64,000 nucleotides of DNA from Xylophilus sp. GOD-11R. GTDB lineage: Bacteria; Pseudomonadota; Gammaproteobacteria; Burkholderiales; Burkholderiaceae_C. Positions 8,508-16,046 of this stretch are shown here, in pieces (positions within the stretch are counted from its first letter, which is position 1; the number at the start of each line of letters is the position of its first letter). Under the pieces are notes generated by a model that was not told the DNA's origin, did no database searches, and saw only the letters and a list, made by a program, of their open reading frames with translations. The DNA is taken from assembly GCF_033546935.1 (NCBI RefSeq), contig NZ_CP137854.1, positions 3,472,001 to 3,536,000 on the forward strand, written 5' to 3'. A program made the translations under genes and the position numbers.

Positions 8508-9200
8508 ATGAAGAACACCGCCATCACCCTTCTGGCCAGCGCATGCGCCGTGCTTACCGGCTGCGCCTCCAGCGCCCCGAGCATCATGAACGGCCCGCTC
8601 GCCGCCATGCCCGCCGCCCAGCCGGCCTTCGTGGAGCGCGTCAACAACGGCGCCATCTACCAGCAGAACATGACCATGGCGGCGCTGTACAACGGCCGGC
8701 GCAAGCCGCGCTTCGTGGGCGACAGCCTGAAGGTCGACATCGCCGAGTCCTCGAGCGGCAGCAACACCGTGAAGACGGCCACCAGTCGCAAGAACGCGCT
8801 GGCCAGCAAGGGGCCGGGTACCGCCAGTTCCAGCAAGGGGCTGATCAACCAGATCATCAACCTGAACGCGACCGCCTCGGGCAGCGACTCCTACGACGGC
8901 AGCGGCGCCACCAGCAACGCCACGAGCTTCACGGGCCAGATCGCGGCCACCGTCATCAACGTGCTGCCCAACGGCAACCTGGTGATCGCCGGCGAACGCA
9001 CCATGGCGATGAGCAACGGCGTGAACACGCTGCGCTTCTCCGGCATCGTCGACCCCAAGGATTTCACGCAGGGCAACGTGGTGGCGTCGACCGACGTGGT
9101 GAACGCGCGGCTGGAAGTGGCCGGCAAGGGCGATGTCTCCGAAGCAGGTTCGCGCAACTGGCTGCAGCGGGTGCTGACCAATTCGCTGTCGGTCTGGTGA
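8508..9200 (+). CDS. FlgH-family lipoprotein (orphan flagellar L-ring protein homologue)
   Basis: A 230-residue lipoprotein with lipobox LTGC (Cys about 19). The length and layout match FlgH, which forms the outer-membrane L-ring around the flagellar rod. Family features visible are NGAIYQ near the mature start, the GDSLKVDI strand, a Ser/Gly/Asn-rich middle, the conserved block PNGNLVIAGERTMAMSNG followed by LRFSGIVDP, STDVVNARLE, and the C-terminal GSRNWLQRVL. No flgG, flgI, flgA or other rod or ring gene lies in the window. It may therefore be a second, repurposed ring protein, or flgH may simply have moved. Family membership is firm; flagellar function is not. Confidence 0.85.
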   Translation: MKNTAITLLASACAVLTGCASSAPSIMNGPLAAMPAAQPAFVERVNNGAIYQQNMTMAALYNGRRKPRFVGDSLKVDIAESSSGSNTVKTATSRKNALASKGPGTASSSKGLINQIINLNATASGSDSYDGSGATSNATSFTGQIAATVINVLPNGNLVIAGERTMAMSNGVNTLRFSGIVDPKDFTQGNVVASTDVVNARLEVAGKGDVSEAGSRNWLQRVLTNSLSVW

Positions 9201-9233
9201 GACGGCGGGCCGGCGCGATGCGCGGCATGATCG

Positions 9234-9255
9234 CGGGCGGCTCGCGCGCCGCCCG
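9234..9255 (+). terminator. GC-rich hairpin after the flgH-like gene, no U-tract
   Basis: GGGCGGC at 9235-9241 pairs with GCCGCCC at 9248-9254 across a six-base loop, extended by one C-G pair. There is no T-run after it, so it is at best a weak or Rho-assisted terminator. Confidence 0.3.
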
Positions 9256-9270
9256 GGTGCGCCCGGCCCC

Positions 9271-9290
9271 TCATCGACCTTCATCGACCT
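9271..9290 (+). repeat. Perfect tandem 10-mer upstream of the RraA-like gene
   Basis: TCATCGACCT occurs twice head to tail, ending about 20 bases before the ATG at 9312. It could be an operator half-site pair or a slippage product; nothing in the sequence decides. Confidence 0.5.
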
Positions 9291-9311
9291 TTTGCGGGAG
9301 AGCATCGCTTC

Positions 9312-10007
9312 ATGAACACCGAGAACAAGTCCTGGCCCGCCGGCTGGCGCATCGAGCCCCGCGCGGCGGGTCCGGCCGCCGACATCGTCGACGCCTTCCG
9401 CGGCCTGCCCGCTGCCGCCATCGGCGATGCGATGAGCCGCAACGTCGGCACGCTCGGGCTTCGCCAGTACCACGCGAAGCTCGAAACCGTGCTCTGCGGC
9501 ACCGCGTTCACCGTGCGGGTGCGGCCGGGCGACAACCTGATGATCCACAAGGCGCTGACGATGGTGCAGCCCGGCGACGTGCTGGTGATCGACGGCGGCG
9601 CCGACGTGTCGCAGGCGCTGGTCGGCGGGCTGATCCGCACCACCTGCGTGGCCAAGGGTCTGGCCGGGCTGGTGATCGACGGCGCGGTGCGCGACCTCTG
9701 CGAATGGGCCGAGGACGGCATGCCGATCTTCGCGCGCGGCCACACGCATCGCGGCCCGAGCAAGGACGGCCCGGGCGAGATCAACGTGCCGGTCTGCTGC
9801 GCCGGCATGGTGGTGCAACCGGGCGACCTGATCGTGGGCGATGCCGACGGCGTGATCGCGGTGCCGGCGGCGCAGGCCGCCGATGTGCTGGCCAGGACCC
9901 GCGCGCACCTGCAGAAGGAAGCCAGGACGCGCGAGGAGAACCGCACCGGCACGTCCGATCCGGAACGCTTCGACGCCCTGCTGCGCGCCAAGGGATTGCC
10001 GGTCTGA
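9312..10007 (+). CDS. RraA-like 4-hydroxy-4-methyl-2-oxoglutarate / 4-carboxy-4-hydroxy-2-oxoadipate aldolase
   Basis: A 231-residue RraA-fold protein. The GAVRDLCEWAED segment carries the Arg-Asp pair and the following acidic residue that distinguish metal-dependent class II pyruvate aldolases (HMG/CHA aldolase, often with oxaloacetate decarboxylase activity) from the true RNase E inhibitor RraA. Upstream are the nucleotide-like loops GDVLVIDGGADVSQALVGG, and downstream PGDLIVGDADGVIAVP, both typical. The product would be pyruvate plus oxaloacetate from CHA in the last step of protocatechuate 4,5-cleavage or gallate breakdown. A GGGAG ribosome site precedes the ATG. It converges on a LigI-like lactonase gene of the same pathway logic. 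The exact substrate is inferred. Confidence 0.82.
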   Translation: MNTENKSWPAGWRIEPRAAGPAADIVDAFRGLPAAAIGDAMSRNVGTLGLRQYHAKLETVLCGTAFTVRVRPGDNLMIHKALTMVQPGDVLVIDGGADVSQALVGGLIRTTCVAKGLAGLVIDGAVRDLCEWAEDGMPIFARGHTHRGPSKDGPGEINVPVCCAGMVVQPGDLIVGDADGVIAVPAAQAADVLARTRAHLQKEARTREENRTGTSDPERFDALLRAKGLPV

Positions 10008-10035
10008 AGCCTGACCGGCCGGCGCGCTGTCTTCG

Positions 10036-10923
10036 TCAGCCCGCCGGAACGCCTTCGCCCCAGTACAGCCGCCCCGGGTTGTCGACCAGGATGCGCCGGC
10101 GCAGCGCTTCGTCCGGTGCCCAGCGCGCCAGCAGGTTGAGCAGCGCGGCGGTGTCGGGCATGTCCTGGTGCAGATTGACGTGGGGCCAATCGCTGCCCCA
10201 CAGCACCCGGTCGGGCGCCGCCTCGATCAGCCGGCGGGCGAGCGGCGTGCTGTCTTCCAGGCGATCGGCCGGCAGGCCCATGCGGTAGGCGCCCGAGAGC
10301 TTGGCCCACCAGCCGTGGTCGCGCATGAGGATGCACAGGGCGTCGAGGCCGGCGCTGTGCAGGTCGTCCTGCGGACGCAGGTCGCCCATGTGGTCGACCA
10401 CGCCCGGCACCGGCAGGCGGCGCATCAGCGGCATCAGGTCGGGCAGGTCGCGTGCGTGCATCAGAAACTGCATGTGCCAGCCGAGCGGCGCGATGCGTTC
10501 GGCCAGCTTCTCGACCTGGCCGTAGCCGACACCGCCCCGCAGCAGGGTGTTGATGCGCACGCCGCGCACGCCCGCCGCGTGCAGGGTCTCCAGCTCGGCC
10601 TGCGGGCAGTCCTGGTCGACGACGGAGATGCCGCGCAGGCGATCCGGATGGCGGCGCAGGGTCTCGAGCATGCAGCGGTTGTCGGTGCCGTAGGTGCTGA
10701 TCTGCACCAACACGCCGCGCTGCAGGCCCAGGTTGTCGAGCATGGCGATATAGGCCGACTCGACCGCTGGCGGCGCGGTGTAGCTGCGGTCCTCGATCAG
10801 CGGATGCCGCTCGGCGTCGTCGCCGATGACATGGGCGTGCGTGTCGCAGGCGCCGGGCGGCACGATGAAGTCGACCTCGCCGAAGACGGGCAGCGGTGGA
10901 AGGCAGGAAGGCGATGGATACAT
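10036..10923 (-). CDS. Amidohydrolase family 2 protein, LigI (2-pyrone-4,6-dicarboxylate lactonase)-like
   Basis: A 295-residue TIM-barrel hydrolase. It has the family's N-terminal CDTHAHVIGD, central VRINTLLRGG and HMQFLMHARDLP, the VVDHMGDL strand end, and the C-terminal WGSDWPHVN with its catalytic Asp. These resemble 2-pyrone-4,6-dicarboxylate lactonase and related sugar-lactone hydrolases, which act without metal or with one metal. There is no signal peptide, so it is cytoplasmic. The gene ends four bases ahead of a Bug/TctC gene in the same direction, suggesting transport and hydrolysis of the same carboxylate. The alternative is a lactonase for another aromatic or sugar-derived acid. 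Confidence 0.8.
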   Translation of the reverse strand: MYPSPSCLPPLPVFGEVDFIVPPGACDTHAHVIGDDAERHPLIEDRSYTAPPAVESAYIAMLDNLGLQRGVLVQISTYGTDNRCMLETLRRHPDRLRGISVVDQDCPQAELETLHAAGVRGVRINTLLRGGVGYGQVEKLAERIAPLGWHMQFLMHARDLPDLMPLMRRLPVPGVVDHMGDLRPQDDLHSAGLDALCILMRDHGWWAKLSGAYRMGLPADRLEDSTPLARRLIEAAPDRVLWGSDWPHVNLHQDMPDTAALLNLLARWAPDEALRRRILVDNPGRLYWGEGVPAG

Positions 10924-10927
10924 GGGG

Positions 10928-11896
10928 TCAATTGGTACTGAGCTTGCCTTCGGCCTTATAGCGCAGCGCCTGCGTCTCCAGCGGCTGGATCACCTCCATG
11001 AAGTTGTCCGGCTCGGCCGTGAAGGCCACGCCGCCGAGCGCGGTGATCTTCTCCTGCACGTCCTTGCGGGCCATCACCTTGCGCAACGCCTTGCGCAGCG
11101 TGGCGGCCACCGAAGGCGGCAGGCCCGCGGGCGCCACGATGGCCGCCACCGTCGCCATGTCGGCGCCCTGCACACCCGATTCGCGCAGGGTCGGCACCGA
11201 CTGCACGCCCGCGACCTTGTCTTGCGACAGCACCACCAGCGGCTTGAGCTTGCCGGAATCGAGGTAGCCCTTGGAGCTGGAGACCTGGTCCAGGATCGCA
11301 TCGGTCTGGTTGCCGAGCACGCCCAGCAGCGCCGGGCCGGAGCCGTTGTACGGCACCATCTTGAAAGTGCACTTCATGGCCTCCTGCAGCCGGAGCAAGG
11401 CCATGTAGTTGACCGAGCCGATGCCGGCGATGCCCATGCTCACCGTGTCGGGATGGGCGCAGGCCTCGGCCTTCATCTGCGCGAAGCTCTTGAAGCGGCT
11501 GTCGGGTGGCACCTCGATCACCATCGGCACGGTGTTGATGCTGCCCACCAGCTCGAAGCTCTTGATCGAATAGGCCGCGTTGGTGATGTGCGGCGTCACG
11601 CTCAGCTCGGTGGTGGCGGTGGTCATGAGGTTGTAGCCGTCGGGCTTCATGCGGGCGACCTGCAACGCCGCCACCGATCCGCCCGCGCCGGGCTTGTTCT
11701 GCACGACCACCGCCACGCCCAATTCCTCGGCCAGGTAGGGCGCGATGTTGCGGGTGGTCACGTCGAGGTTGCCGCCGGCAGCGTAAGGCACCCAGAGCTG
11801 GATCGGCATCCTGGGAAAATCCTGGGCCATGGCCCCGGTGGCGCCCACGGCCACCAGGGGCGCCAGGGCGGCGATGCAGGCTTTGGCGAATCTCAT
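10928..11896 (-). CDS. Tripartite tricarboxylate transporter (Bug/TctC) substrate-binding protein
   Basis: A 322-residue periplasmic binding protein. Residues 1-24 form a Sec signal peptide ending in GAMA before QDFP. The mature start leads into the family block IQLWVPYAAGG, with PGAGGSVAALQVARMKPDGY following. Bug proteins bind dicarboxylates, aromatic acids or amino acids through their carboxylates and usually feed TctAB permeases or act as sensors; no tctAB genes are in the window. GAGGAGACAAG lies just before the ATG. It sits between the LigI-like hydrolase and a second Bug gene, all in one direction, with short gaps. Confidence 0.9.
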   Translation of the reverse strand: MRFAKACIAALAPLVAVGATGAMAQDFPRMPIQLWVPYAAGGNLDVTTRNIAPYLAEELGVAVVVQNKPGAGGSVAALQVARMKPDGYNLMTTATTELSVTPHITNAAYSIKSFELVGSINTVPMVIEVPPDSRFKSFAQMKAEACAHPDTVSMGIAGIGSVNYMALLRLQEAMKCTFKMVPYNGSGPALLGVLGNQTDAILDQVSSSKGYLDSGKLKPLVVLSQDKVAGVQSVPTLRESGVQGADMATVAAIVAPAGLPPSVAATLRKALRKVMARKDVQEKITALGGVAFTAEPDNFMEVIQPLETQALRYKAEGKLSTN

Positions 11897-11926
11897 TTCT
11901 TGTCTCCTCGTTGTAATGATGGGTGC

Positions 11927-12910
11927 TCAGTCGAGCGTGATCTTCTGGCGCTGGACGACGGCCCGGTAGACCGCAAATTCCTCGCGGATCTGGATGGCGA
12001 AGTCCGCCGCGCTGTTGCCGACGACGAAGGAGCCGGTGTCCTCGATGCGCTTCTTCACCGACGGGTCGGCCAGCACCTTCACCAGCGCGGTGTTGAGCGT
12101 GTCGACCACGTTGGCCGGCAGGCCCCTGGGGCCGACCACGCCGTAGAAGGCCATGCGGTTGAGCCCGGGCAGGCCGACCTCGGCGAAGGTCGGCACCTGG
12201 GGCAGCACCTCCAGCCGGCGCGGCGCCGCCACCACGATGGGCACCAGCTGGCCGCTCTTGATGAAGGGCAGCGCCGAAGGCAGCTGGTCGAGCGTCATGG
12301 CGACCTGGCCGGCCACGGTGTCGGTCAGCGCCGGGCCGGCCCCGCGATAGGGAATGTGGGTGATGAAGGTGCCGGTGCTGCCTTTGAACATCTCCATCAT
12401 CAGATGCTGGATGCCGCCGGCGCCCGAGGACGAGAACGAATACTTGCCGGCCGATCGGCGCAGCTCGGCCACGAAGCCGGCGTAGTCGTGCGCGGGGAAC
12501 GACCGGGTCACGGCGATGACGCTGGGCGTGGCCGCCAGGTTGGTGATCGGGGTGAAGTCGGTCAGCGGGCTGTAGGCCAGCCGGGGATTGACCGCCGGGT
12601 TGGTCGCCACCGTGGAGACGGTGGCGATGCCCAGCGAATAACCGTCGGCCGGCGCGCGCACCGTTTCCGTCGCGCCGATGCTGCCGCCACCGCCGCCACG
12701 GTTGTCCACCACCACCGGCTGGCCGAGCAGGCGCGCCAGCGGTTCGGCCACCACCCGCGCGACCACGTCGGTGGTGCCGCCCGGGGCGAAGGGCACCACC
12801 AGCCGGATCGGCCTGGCGGGATAGCTGCCCTCTGCGGCGGCCAGGCCCGGCAACGCCGGCGTTGCACACGCGGCGGCCCACAGGACCGCGCGTCGTCGAT
12901 CGATCTGCAT
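11927..12910 (-). CDS. Tripartite tricarboxylate transporter (Bug/TctC) substrate-binding protein, second copy
   Basis: A 327-residue paralogue of the neighbouring binding protein. The N-terminus [18 protein letters not shown] has an Arg-rich n-region that could be Tat-like or plain Sec, with cleavage after LAAA near residue 25. The mature protein starts with [16 protein letters not shown] and contains a Gly-rich [10 protein letters not shown] loop where the family reads PGAGG. I chose the ATG at 12910, preceded by GAGGAGACAAG; the frame continues to 13300 without support. It is the promoter-proximal gene of the three-gene minus-strand cluster. The bases 12911-13145 show no gene and no clear promoter that I can defend. 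Confidence 0.9.
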   Translation of the reverse strand: MQIDRRRAVLWAAACATPALPGLAAAEGSYPARPIRLVVPFAPGGTTDVVARVVAEPLARLLGQPVVVDNRGGGGGSIGATETVRAPADGYSLGIATVSTVATNPAVNPRLAYSPLTDFTPITNLAATPSVIAVTRSFPAHDYAGFVAELRRSAGKYSFSSSGAGGIQHLMMEMFKGSTGTFITHIPYRGAGPALTDTVAGQVAMTLDQLPSALPFIKSGQLVPIVVAAPRRLEVLPQVPTFAEVGLPGLNRMAFYGVVGPRGLPANVVDTLNTALVKVLADPSVKKRIEDTGSFVVGNSAADFAIQIREEFAVYRAVVQRQKITLD

Positions 12911-13145
12911 GCTTGTCTCCTCTTGGTTTTCTTGTCGGCCGGCGTCGTGCGAGTCGGCAGGCGGCGAATCGTAGGAAGCCCGGCCCCGCACGGCCAATGC
13001 CGAAAGTGCGGCGGGGTATAGCCTGGTGTTAAGGCCTGCGGGAAGCGACCGTGCCGGCGACCGGCCGGTCCGCGGGAAATCCCCGAGACCCTGGCCGGGT
13101 GCCGGGCGGGCGGCACGGTACGATGCGCGCCCGTCTCCGCAGTGA

Positions 13146-14435
13146 ATGCGCCTGCTGCTTTCACCCGCATCTTCTATCGCCGCTCTCGCCGCTCCCGCCG
13201 TCATGCATCCCCAAGCCGCCACGCTCTGGAAAGGTCCGCCCTGGGCCCTCGCCTTCCTCCTGGCCGCATTGACGATGGTCGGGCCGTTCTCCATCGACAC
13301 CTACATTCCCGCCTTCGCCGGCATCGCGCAGGCCCTGCACGCCACGCCGGTGCAGATGCAGCAGACGCTGTCGGCCTATCTCTTCGGCTTCGCCTTCATG
13401 AGCCTGTTCCACGGCGCGCTGTCGGACAGCTTCGGCCGCCGGCCGGTGGTGCTGTGGGGCATGGCCGCCTTCGCGGTGTCGTCGGCGGGATGCGCGCTGT
13501 CGCAAGGCGTGGAGCAATTGATCCTGTTCCGGGCACTGCAGGGGTTCTCGACCGGAGCGGGCATCGTGGTGTCGCGCGCCGTGGTGCGCGACCTGTTCGC
13601 GCCTGCGCAGGCGCAGCGGGTGATGAGCCAGATCACGCTCTACTTCGGCATCGCCCCGACCATCGCGCCCATCGTTGGCGGCGGCCTGCTGGTGCTGCTC
13701 GGCTGGCACAGCGTGTTCTGGTTCCTGGCGCTGGTCGGCGGAATGCTGTGGCTGGCGAGCTGGCGACTGCTGCCGGAGACGCTGCATCCGACGTTTCGCC
13801 AGCCCTTGCGCGTGCACCACCTGATGCACGGCTATCGCCAGCTCTGCGCCAGCCCGCGCTTCCTGCTGCTGGTGCTGGTCAGCGGCGTGCCGTTCAACGG
13901 CATGTTTCTCTACGTGATGTCCGCGCCCGCATGGCTGGGCGGCCACCTCCGGCTGGCGCCGACGCAGTTCTTCTGGCTGTTCCTGCTGATCATCGGCGGC
14001 ATCATGTCCGGCGCCTGGCTCAGCGGCCGGCTGGCGGGCAAGGTGGCGCCGGTGGCGCAGATCAAGCTGGGCTTCACGGTCATGACCGCCGTGTCCTTGC
14101 TGAACCTGGCGGCCAATGCACTGTTCGAGCCGCAGGCCTGGTGGGCGCTACCGCCGGTCGGATTGTTCTCGCTGGGCTGGGCGCTGGTGTCGCCCGCCAC
14201 CACGCTGCTGGTGCTCGACCTGTTTCCGCTGCGCCGCGGCATGGCCTCGTCGCTGCAGGCCAGTGCCGCCTCGGTGGCCAACGGCCTGGTGGCCGGCCTG
14301 CTGGCGCCGCTGGTGATGGATTCTCCGGTCGCGCTGGCTGCCGGCTCGATGGGGCTCATGGCCGTCGGCCTGCTCGCCTGGATCACGCTGCGGATGCGCT
14401 GGCCCGCCACCGGCCGCGACCTGCAGGAAGGCTGA
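13146..14435 (+). CDS. Bcr/CflA family multidrug efflux MFS transporter
   Basis: A 12-helix major facilitator drug:proton antiporter of about 429 residues. The first helix holds [12 protein letters not shown], typical of Bcr/CflA proteins, followed by motif A-like [15 protein letters not shown] between helices 2 and 3 and [15 protein letters not shown] before helix 5. Substrates may include bicyclomycin, chloramphenicol or sulfonamides; the sequence does not tell which. The start is uncertain: ATG 13146 gives 429 residues and ATG 13203 gives 410, closer to the family start, and neither has a good ribosome site. It converges on the GGDEF gene with only 21 bases between the stops. Confidence 0.88.
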   Translation: MRLLLSPASSIAALAAPAVMHPQAATLWKGPPWALAFLLAALTMVGPFSIDTYIPAFAGIAQALHATPVQMQQTLSAYLFGFAFMSLFHGALSDSFGRRPVVLWGMAAFAVSSAGCALSQGVEQLILFRALQGFSTGAGIVVSRAVVRDLFAPAQAQRVMSQITLYFGIAPTIAPIVGGGLLVLLGWHSVFWFLALVGGMLWLASWRLLPETLHPTFRQPLRVHHLMHGYRQLCASPRFLLLVLVSGVPFNGMFLYVMSAPAWLGGHLRLAPTQFFWLFLLIIGGIMSGAWLSGRLAGKVAPVAQIKLGFTVMTAVSLLNLAANALFEPQAWWALPPVGLFSLGWALVSPATTLLVLDLFPLRRGMASSLQASAASVANGLVAGLLAPLVMDSPVALAAGSMGLMAVGLLAWITLRMRWPATGRDLQEG

Positions 14436-14456
14436 AACGCCCCGCCGGCTCCCGAC

Positions 14457-15992
14457 CTAGCTCCTGCGGCGGTCCGGCGCACCCGACTTGCCGTAGAAGC
14501 GGGCCTTCTCGTCGTACATGGCCTGGTCGGCGCGCAGCAGCATCGAGTCGATCTGGCTGCCCGACTGGCAACTGGCGATGCCGATCGACAGGCTCAGCTG
14601 CAGCCCGCGATCGCCGGCGTAGAACTGGTTGTTCATCTCCAGCAGGGTGTTGATGCGGTCCTTCATCTGCTCGGCGCCACGCTCCTCGACCCCGGGCATC
14701 AGCACCGCGAACTCGTCGCCGCCGATGCGTGCCGACACCGCCGGTGCATCGACCGCCTTGGTCAGTACCTCGCCGATGCGGCGCAGCAGGCTGTCGCCGG
14801 CGGCGTGGCCGAACTCGTCGTTGGCCTGCTTCAGCCCGTTCATGTCGATCACCAGCACCGACAGCGGCCACGGGCCCTTGCGCGCCAGCCGCGCCAGCTC
14901 CTCGGTGTAGAAGGTGCGGTTGCGCAGCTGGGTCAGCACGTCATGCTTGCCCAGGTATTCGAGATAGGCCTCGGCCTTCTTGCGTGCGGTGATGTCGACC
15001 AGCGACACCAGCACCAGGTCCCAGCGGTCGTGGTGGCCCTCCATCACCGCGAACTGCATGTGGATGTTGACCAGCTCGCCGGTCAGCGCGTAGTTGACCA
15101 CCTCGCGTTGCTGCAGGGTCTTGCCGTCCCACAGCTCGCGCAGCTGCTCCGAGAACGACTCATGCATCTCGTCGCGGAAGATGCGGCCGGTGCCGCGCAG
15201 CAGTTCGTCCTTGCTGCGCGCGCCGAACATGCGCAGGGTTTCGTGGTTCACGTCCACCACGCGGATTTCCTGCATGCAGCGTGTGACGAATTCCGGGTGC
15301 ACCTTGATGAAGGTGGCGAAGTCGCTGATGCCCTGCATGCGCGCTTCGTCGATCAGGCGCTTGACGCTGCTGAAGTCTTCGACCCAGAGCGACACCGGCG
15401 AATGCTCGAACAGGCTGCGGGCGTATTGCTCGCGGTCGGCGATGACGCGCTGCGCCTCGAAGCGGGCTGTGGTGTCTTCGAGCGACACCAGCACCCGGTC
15501 CCATTCGGCTTCATGACCGGGCAGGATGCGCGCGCGCACCTGCACGTCGAGTCGGCGGCCGTCGAGGGTGTAGTTGACCGTCTGGTTCTCGAAACCCATG
15601 GCGCCGCGCCAGAGCTGGCAGAGCTCGTCGATGACGCTGTCGGCCATGTCGCCGCGAAACACCTCGGACAGGCGCGCGACCAGCATCTCCTGCGTGCTGG
15701 CGCCGAAGAGCTGCAAGGTGCGCTGGTTCACGCGCAGCACCTGCAGGCTCGCCATGCAGGCATGGCGGCGGCTCGGGTCGGCTTCGAGCCAGGAGCGCAG
15801 GTCAGTCACGCCATCGGCGCGCCAGCCGTCGAGAATCCGTTTCAGGCCGCTGAAGTCCTCCAGCCAGAGTGACACCGGCGCCAGATCGAACATGGCTTCG
15901 AAATCGGCGGACGAGGACGAAAAAGTCAAAACACGGGCTCCCGGCAGAAAAAAACACAATCCCGGATTGTGCGCGAGAGTCATGGCGCCCAT
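14457..15992 (-). CDS. Diguanylate cyclase with two tandem PAS domains (PAS-PAS-GGDEF)
   Basis: A 511-residue soluble protein predicted to make cyclic di-GMP. Two similar PAS units are visible, starting near residue 38 (APVSLWLEDFSGLKRILD) and near residue 195 (SPVSLWVEDFSSVKRLID). Each is followed by a fold with FGAxxxE and a PAC-like end, so they arose by internal duplication. The C-terminal GGDEF domain has the intact catalytic loop RIGGDEFAVL and the nucleotide-binding LTQLRNRTFY and NDEFGHAAGDSLL. I see no RxxD inhibitory site upstream of GGDEF and no EAL domain. The start is uncertain: ATG 15992 lies right beside the helicase terminator and lacks a ribosome site, while ATG 15893 would begin at the first PAS. 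Confidence 0.88.
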   Translation of the reverse strand: MGAMTLAHNPGLCFFLPGARVLTFSSSSADFEAMFDLAPVSLWLEDFSGLKRILDGWRADGVTDLRSWLEADPSRRHACMASLQVLRVNQRTLQLFGASTQEMLVARLSEVFRGDMADSVIDELCQLWRGAMGFENQTVNYTLDGRRLDVQVRARILPGHEAEWDRVLVSLEDTTARFEAQRVIADREQYARSLFEHSPVSLWVEDFSSVKRLIDEARMQGISDFATFIKVHPEFVTRCMQEIRVVDVNHETLRMFGARSKDELLRGTGRIFRDEMHESFSEQLRELWDGKTLQQREVVNYALTGELVNIHMQFAVMEGHHDRWDLVLVSLVDITARKKAEAYLEYLGKHDVLTQLRNRTFYTEELARLARKGPWPLSVLVIDMNGLKQANDEFGHAAGDSLLRRIGEVLTKAVDAPAVSARIGGDEFAVLMPGVEERGAEQMKDRINTLLEMNNQFYAGDRGLQLSLSIGIASCQSGSQIDSMLLRADQAMYDEKARFYGKSGAPDRRRS

Positions 15993-15993
15993 G

Positions 15994-16023
15994 AAAAAAG
16001 GGACAGCGGCAAGGCTGTCCCTT
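15994..16023 (-). terminator. Rho-independent terminator of the DEAD-box helicase gene
   Basis: Read on the minus strand, AAGGGACAGC (complement of 16014-16023) pairs over ten bases with the complement of 15998-16007 around a six-base loop and continues into TTTTTT. It lies about 25 bases after the helicase stop and immediately before the GGDEF frame. Confidence 0.85.
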
Positions 16024-16046
16024 CTGAGGTGGCGCGACCCGGAGGA

